DNA from: CADCWN01 sp039810045
Lineage (GTDB): Bacteria; Chloroflexota; Chloroflexia; Thermomicrobiales; CADCWN01
Direction: 5' to 3'
DNA length: 35,444 bases
Assembly: GCA_039810045.1 (NCBI GenBank)
Contig: JBDHWF010000021.1
Span: 1 to 35,444, forward strand
Every line of letters begins with the position of its first letter. The stretch's first letter is position 1. The notes under the pieces are model-generated. The model saw only the letters and a program-made list of their open reading frames with translations, ran no database searches and was not told where the DNA came from. Made by a program: the position numbers and the translations under genes. Shown piece by piece: positions 33,522 to 35,444 of this stretch.

Positions 33522-34997
33522 GTGCCAGATCCAGTATTGAACCCACCAGTAATCTCCTGGGCCGTCATGCTACCGCACGGGATCGTGCTTGCGCTGGCCT
33601 TGTTGACGATCCTGGCTGATCTGCTGATGACCGATGAACCGTGGCGCAATCAACTGCTCACCGCGCTCTCGGTAATCGGCTACGTTGGCGCGCTGATCGG
33701 CGTGTTGCGGATTAATGGTCGCTACGAAGAAACATTCTTCCGCATGATCCGAGCCGATGATCTGGCTGGCTTCCTGATGCTAACGATTATCGCCGCCGCC
33801 TTGCTTACCGTCTTTATCGCCGCCACCACGATCAGCAAATTACGGATCCCCGTTGGCGAGTTCTATACGCTCCTCGCCCTCTCCACACTGGGGGGAATGA
33901 TCGTCGCCTCATCAAGCAATCTGGTGATGATCTTCGTCGGGATCGAACTAAGTTCGCTCGCGGTCTTCGTCATGGCGGCATTGACCAAACGCCGCCGTGA
34001 TGCGATTGAAGCGGCCCTGAAATATTTCCTGCTCAGCTCGTTCGCCACCGCGATCTTGCTCTACGGTATGGCCTGGCTCTATGGCACAACTGGTTCCCTA
34101 AACCTCAGTGATATTAGCCTTTGGCTGGCTGGCACCGAAAATCGGAATCAGCAATCCCTCCTGCTGGCGGCGCTCCTGCTGCTGGTTGGGTTAGGGTTCA
34201 AGGCAGCAGCAGTGCCGTTCCATATGTGGACCCCTGATGCCTATCAGGGTGCGCCAACGCCCGTCACCGCCTTTATGTCAGTCGCCCCGAAAGTGACGGC
34301 CTTCGCCGCCATTGTGCGGATTATGGTGCAAGGGTTAGAGCCGATGCGGGCGCAGTGGGTGCCGATCGTCATCGTCCTCTCCATTCTGACGATGGGCCTC
34401 GGAAACCTCGTTGCGATTGCCCAGCGCAATGTCAAGCGGATGCTCGCCTATTCATCGATTGCCCACACCGGGTATATGCTCGTCGCGCTGGCATCATTCT
34501 TGACCATTGGCCCCAGCGACACCGCCATCAGCAGCCTGCTCTTTTATAACTTCGCCTACACCTTCATGAACGTTGGCGCGTTCGGGATCGTGGCCTGGAT
34601 GGAGAGCCACGGCTACGGGCAGGAGATTGCCGACTTCAACGGCCTCGCCACCACCGCACCATGGCACGCCCTCGCGATGGCCGTCTTCCTCTTCTCGCTC
34701 ACTGGCGTCCCACCGCTGATCGGCTTCTATGGCAAGTACTACATCATCCAGGGCGCGCTCGCCGCAAACCTGACCTGGCTGGCAGTTGTCGTCGTCATCT
34801 TCAGCGCCATCTCCGCGTTCTACTATCTGCGGATCGTCGCCGCCATGTACTTTGGTGAAGCCGAAGAAGCCCCAGAGCGCGAACCAAGTCGCTTCTTTGG
34901 CCTGGGATTAGCCTTAATGGCTGTTGCGACCCTGACCCTTGGCATCTTCTCTGGCCCCTTCCTCGACCTCGCCCGCCAGTGGTATCTCTCGCTCTAA
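33522..34997 (+). CDS. nuoN: NADH-quinone oxidoreductase subunit N
   Basis: A 491-residue antiporter-like subunit. E142 in MIFVGIELSSLAVFVMAAL, the VPFHMWTPDAYQGAPTPVTAF segment and YSSIAHTGYMLVAL are conserved. GGAGG precedes the GTG start by 4 bases. As the last nuo gene it is followed within 20 bases by a strong terminator. Confidence 0.97.
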   Translation: MPDPVLNPPVISWAVMLPHGIVLALALLTILADLLMTDEPWRNQLLTALSVIGYVGALIGVLRINGRYEETFFRMIRADDLAGFLMLTIIAAALLTVFIAATTISKLRIPVGEFYTLLALSTLGGMIVASSSNLVMIFVGIELSSLAVFVMAALTKRRRDAIEAALKYFLLSSFATAILLYGMAWLYGTTGSLNLSDISLWLAGTENRNQQSLLLAALLLLVGLGFKAAAVPFHMWTPDAYQGAPTPVTAFMSVAPKVTAFAAIVRIMVQGLEPMRAQWVPIVIVLSILTMGLGNLVAIAQRNVKRMLAYSSIAHTGYMLVALASFLTIGPSDTAISSLLFYNFAYTFMNVGAFGIVAWMESHGYGQEIADFNGLATTAPWHALAMAVFLFSLTGVPPLIGFYGKYYIIQGALAANLTWLAVVVVIFSAISAFYYLRIVAAMYFGEAEEAPEREPSRFFGLGLALMAVATLTLGIFSGPFLDLARQWYLSL

Positions 34998-35013
34998 TCT
35001 ATAACAACACAAG

Positions 35014-35045
35014 AGAGGCCACTACCAAGTTTGGTAGTGGCCTCT
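35014..35045 (+). terminator. Terminator of the nuo operon
   Basis: AGAGGCCACTACC (35014-35026) pairs with GGTAGTGGCCTCT (35033-35045), extended by AA/TT at the loop, and is followed by TTATC. It shares the ACTACCAA...TTGGTAGT-like core with the hairpin at 181-204. It also stands between nuoN and the convergent gene at the right edge. Confidence 0.85.
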
Positions 35046-35087
35046 TTATCTACATATACCCGAGCATAATACGCATCTATGGTGAGG

Positions 35088-35444
35088 CTATGGTCGAGCG
35101 GGTACAGGTAGGTCTGTTGGTTGATGATCGGCTGAAGTCGTTGCTCCCCCATTCTCTGCGCCTAAAGCTCCCCCAGGGCCAAAAGCGACATAGAGTAGCG
35201 AGATCGTCGCGTTTCCAGCGGTGGGGTTACCCAATCCATTAGTAATGCCTGCGTCAACGGTAAATATATGTACTCCTGGCGAAGTAACCTGAAAAACAGT
35301 GGTTGGAGTGAGGGACGCAAGGCTAGCACTTCCAGAGCCATATCCAACATCTTGAAAGATATCGAATGATGCTCTATTACCAGTTTGGTGGGTGACACGG
35401 CCCGCGACTCGAGCATAATAACCATTTAAGCCTGCCGCCATTGT
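35088..35444 (-). CDS. C-terminal part of an unrecognised protein (truncated by window edge)
   Basis: The minus-strand frame is open from the window edge to a TAG at 35088-35090, about 118 residues. An ATG at 35441 exists, but the codon before it is also sense and no ribosome site can be judged, so the gene probably continues beyond the window. The sequence alternates small polar and hydrophobic residues (FDIFQDVGYGSGSASLASLTPTT, VHIFTVDAGITN, NATISLLYVAFGPGG), typical of a beta-rich, jelly-roll or surface-exposed domain. The final 25 residues are low-complexity. Base composition is visibly more AT-rich than neighbouring genes, which may reflect transfer. No family is assigned. Confidence 0.5.
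   Translation of the reverse strand, partial: TMAAGLNGYYARVAGRVTHQTGNRASFDIFQDVGYGSGSASLASLTPTTVFQVTSPGVHIFTVDAGITNGLGNPTAGNATISLLYVAFGPGGALGAENGGATTSADHQPTDLPVPARP

Noticed and set aside
1..35444. CRISPR arrays, tRNA/rRNA genes, insertion sequences, prophage
   Set aside because: Scanned by eye; no regularly spaced long repeats, tRNA-like cloverleaf, transposase or phage structural genes were recognised.

Overview
The window looks like chromosome of a GC-rich, aerobic, non-photosynthetic-looking bacterium, most likely Chloroflexota (Thermomicrobia/Chloroflexia type). That placement rests on gene content and style: an F420/flavin LLM-type oxidoreductase, frequent GTG/TTG starts, a GT-C-like membrane protein with beta-sandwich tail, a large nuoA-N cluster and many ABC parts. 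It is inference; no rRNA or marker search was possible. I see no rRNA, tRNA, CRISPR array, prophage or insertion sequence.

Layout. 1-2790: tail of a probable nitronate monooxygenase, a type I sulfatase, and a convergent LLM-class oxidoreductase. 2791-8852: a five-gene operon encoding a family 1 solute-binding lipoprotein, a metallo-beta-lactamase-fold hydrolase, a two-domain phosphatase/phosphodiesterase fusion, and two permeases of the MalF/MalG (UgpA/UgpE) type. Its promoter carries five direct hexamer repeats at an exact 11-bp period (2906-2955), the architecture of a Pho box. 8912-10003: a convergent ring-opening amidohydrolase (cyanuric acid hydrolase/barbiturase family). 10239-12780: a multi-pass GT-C/YfhO-like membrane protein whose C-terminal domain lies in a second, overlapping frame. 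12911-13638: a one-TM small protein overlapping a HIT-family gene. 13700-16379: metG behind a structured leader, then a TauE/SafE exporter. 16380-18892: an ORF-free leader with two promoters and several hairpins, then orphan oppD/oppF-type ATPases. 18904-18959: a 56-bp perfect palindrome. 18990-20825 (minus): M16 peptidase and PncC/CinA-type amidohydrolase. 21068-34997: nuoABCD-G-HIJKLMN, complex I without nuoE and nuoF, closed by a strong terminator. The right edge holds the C-terminal part of an unrecognised minus-strand protein.

How parts fit. The best candidate for something undescribed is the 2906-8852 operon. A Pho-box-like promoter, a Ugp-like importer without its own ATPase, a PTEN/PtpB-like HCxxGKxR phosphatase fused to a CpdA/GpdQ-like phosphodiesterase, and an RNase Z/phosphodiesterase-like MBL protein together suggest uptake and stepwise dephosphorylation of phosphodiesters, for example glycerophosphodiesters or glycerophosphoinositols, under phosphate limitation. 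The components are read from sequence; the substrate is inference. A second observation is that three cytoplasmic proteins in the window end in -AAAD with different codons, as if under selection at the protein level.
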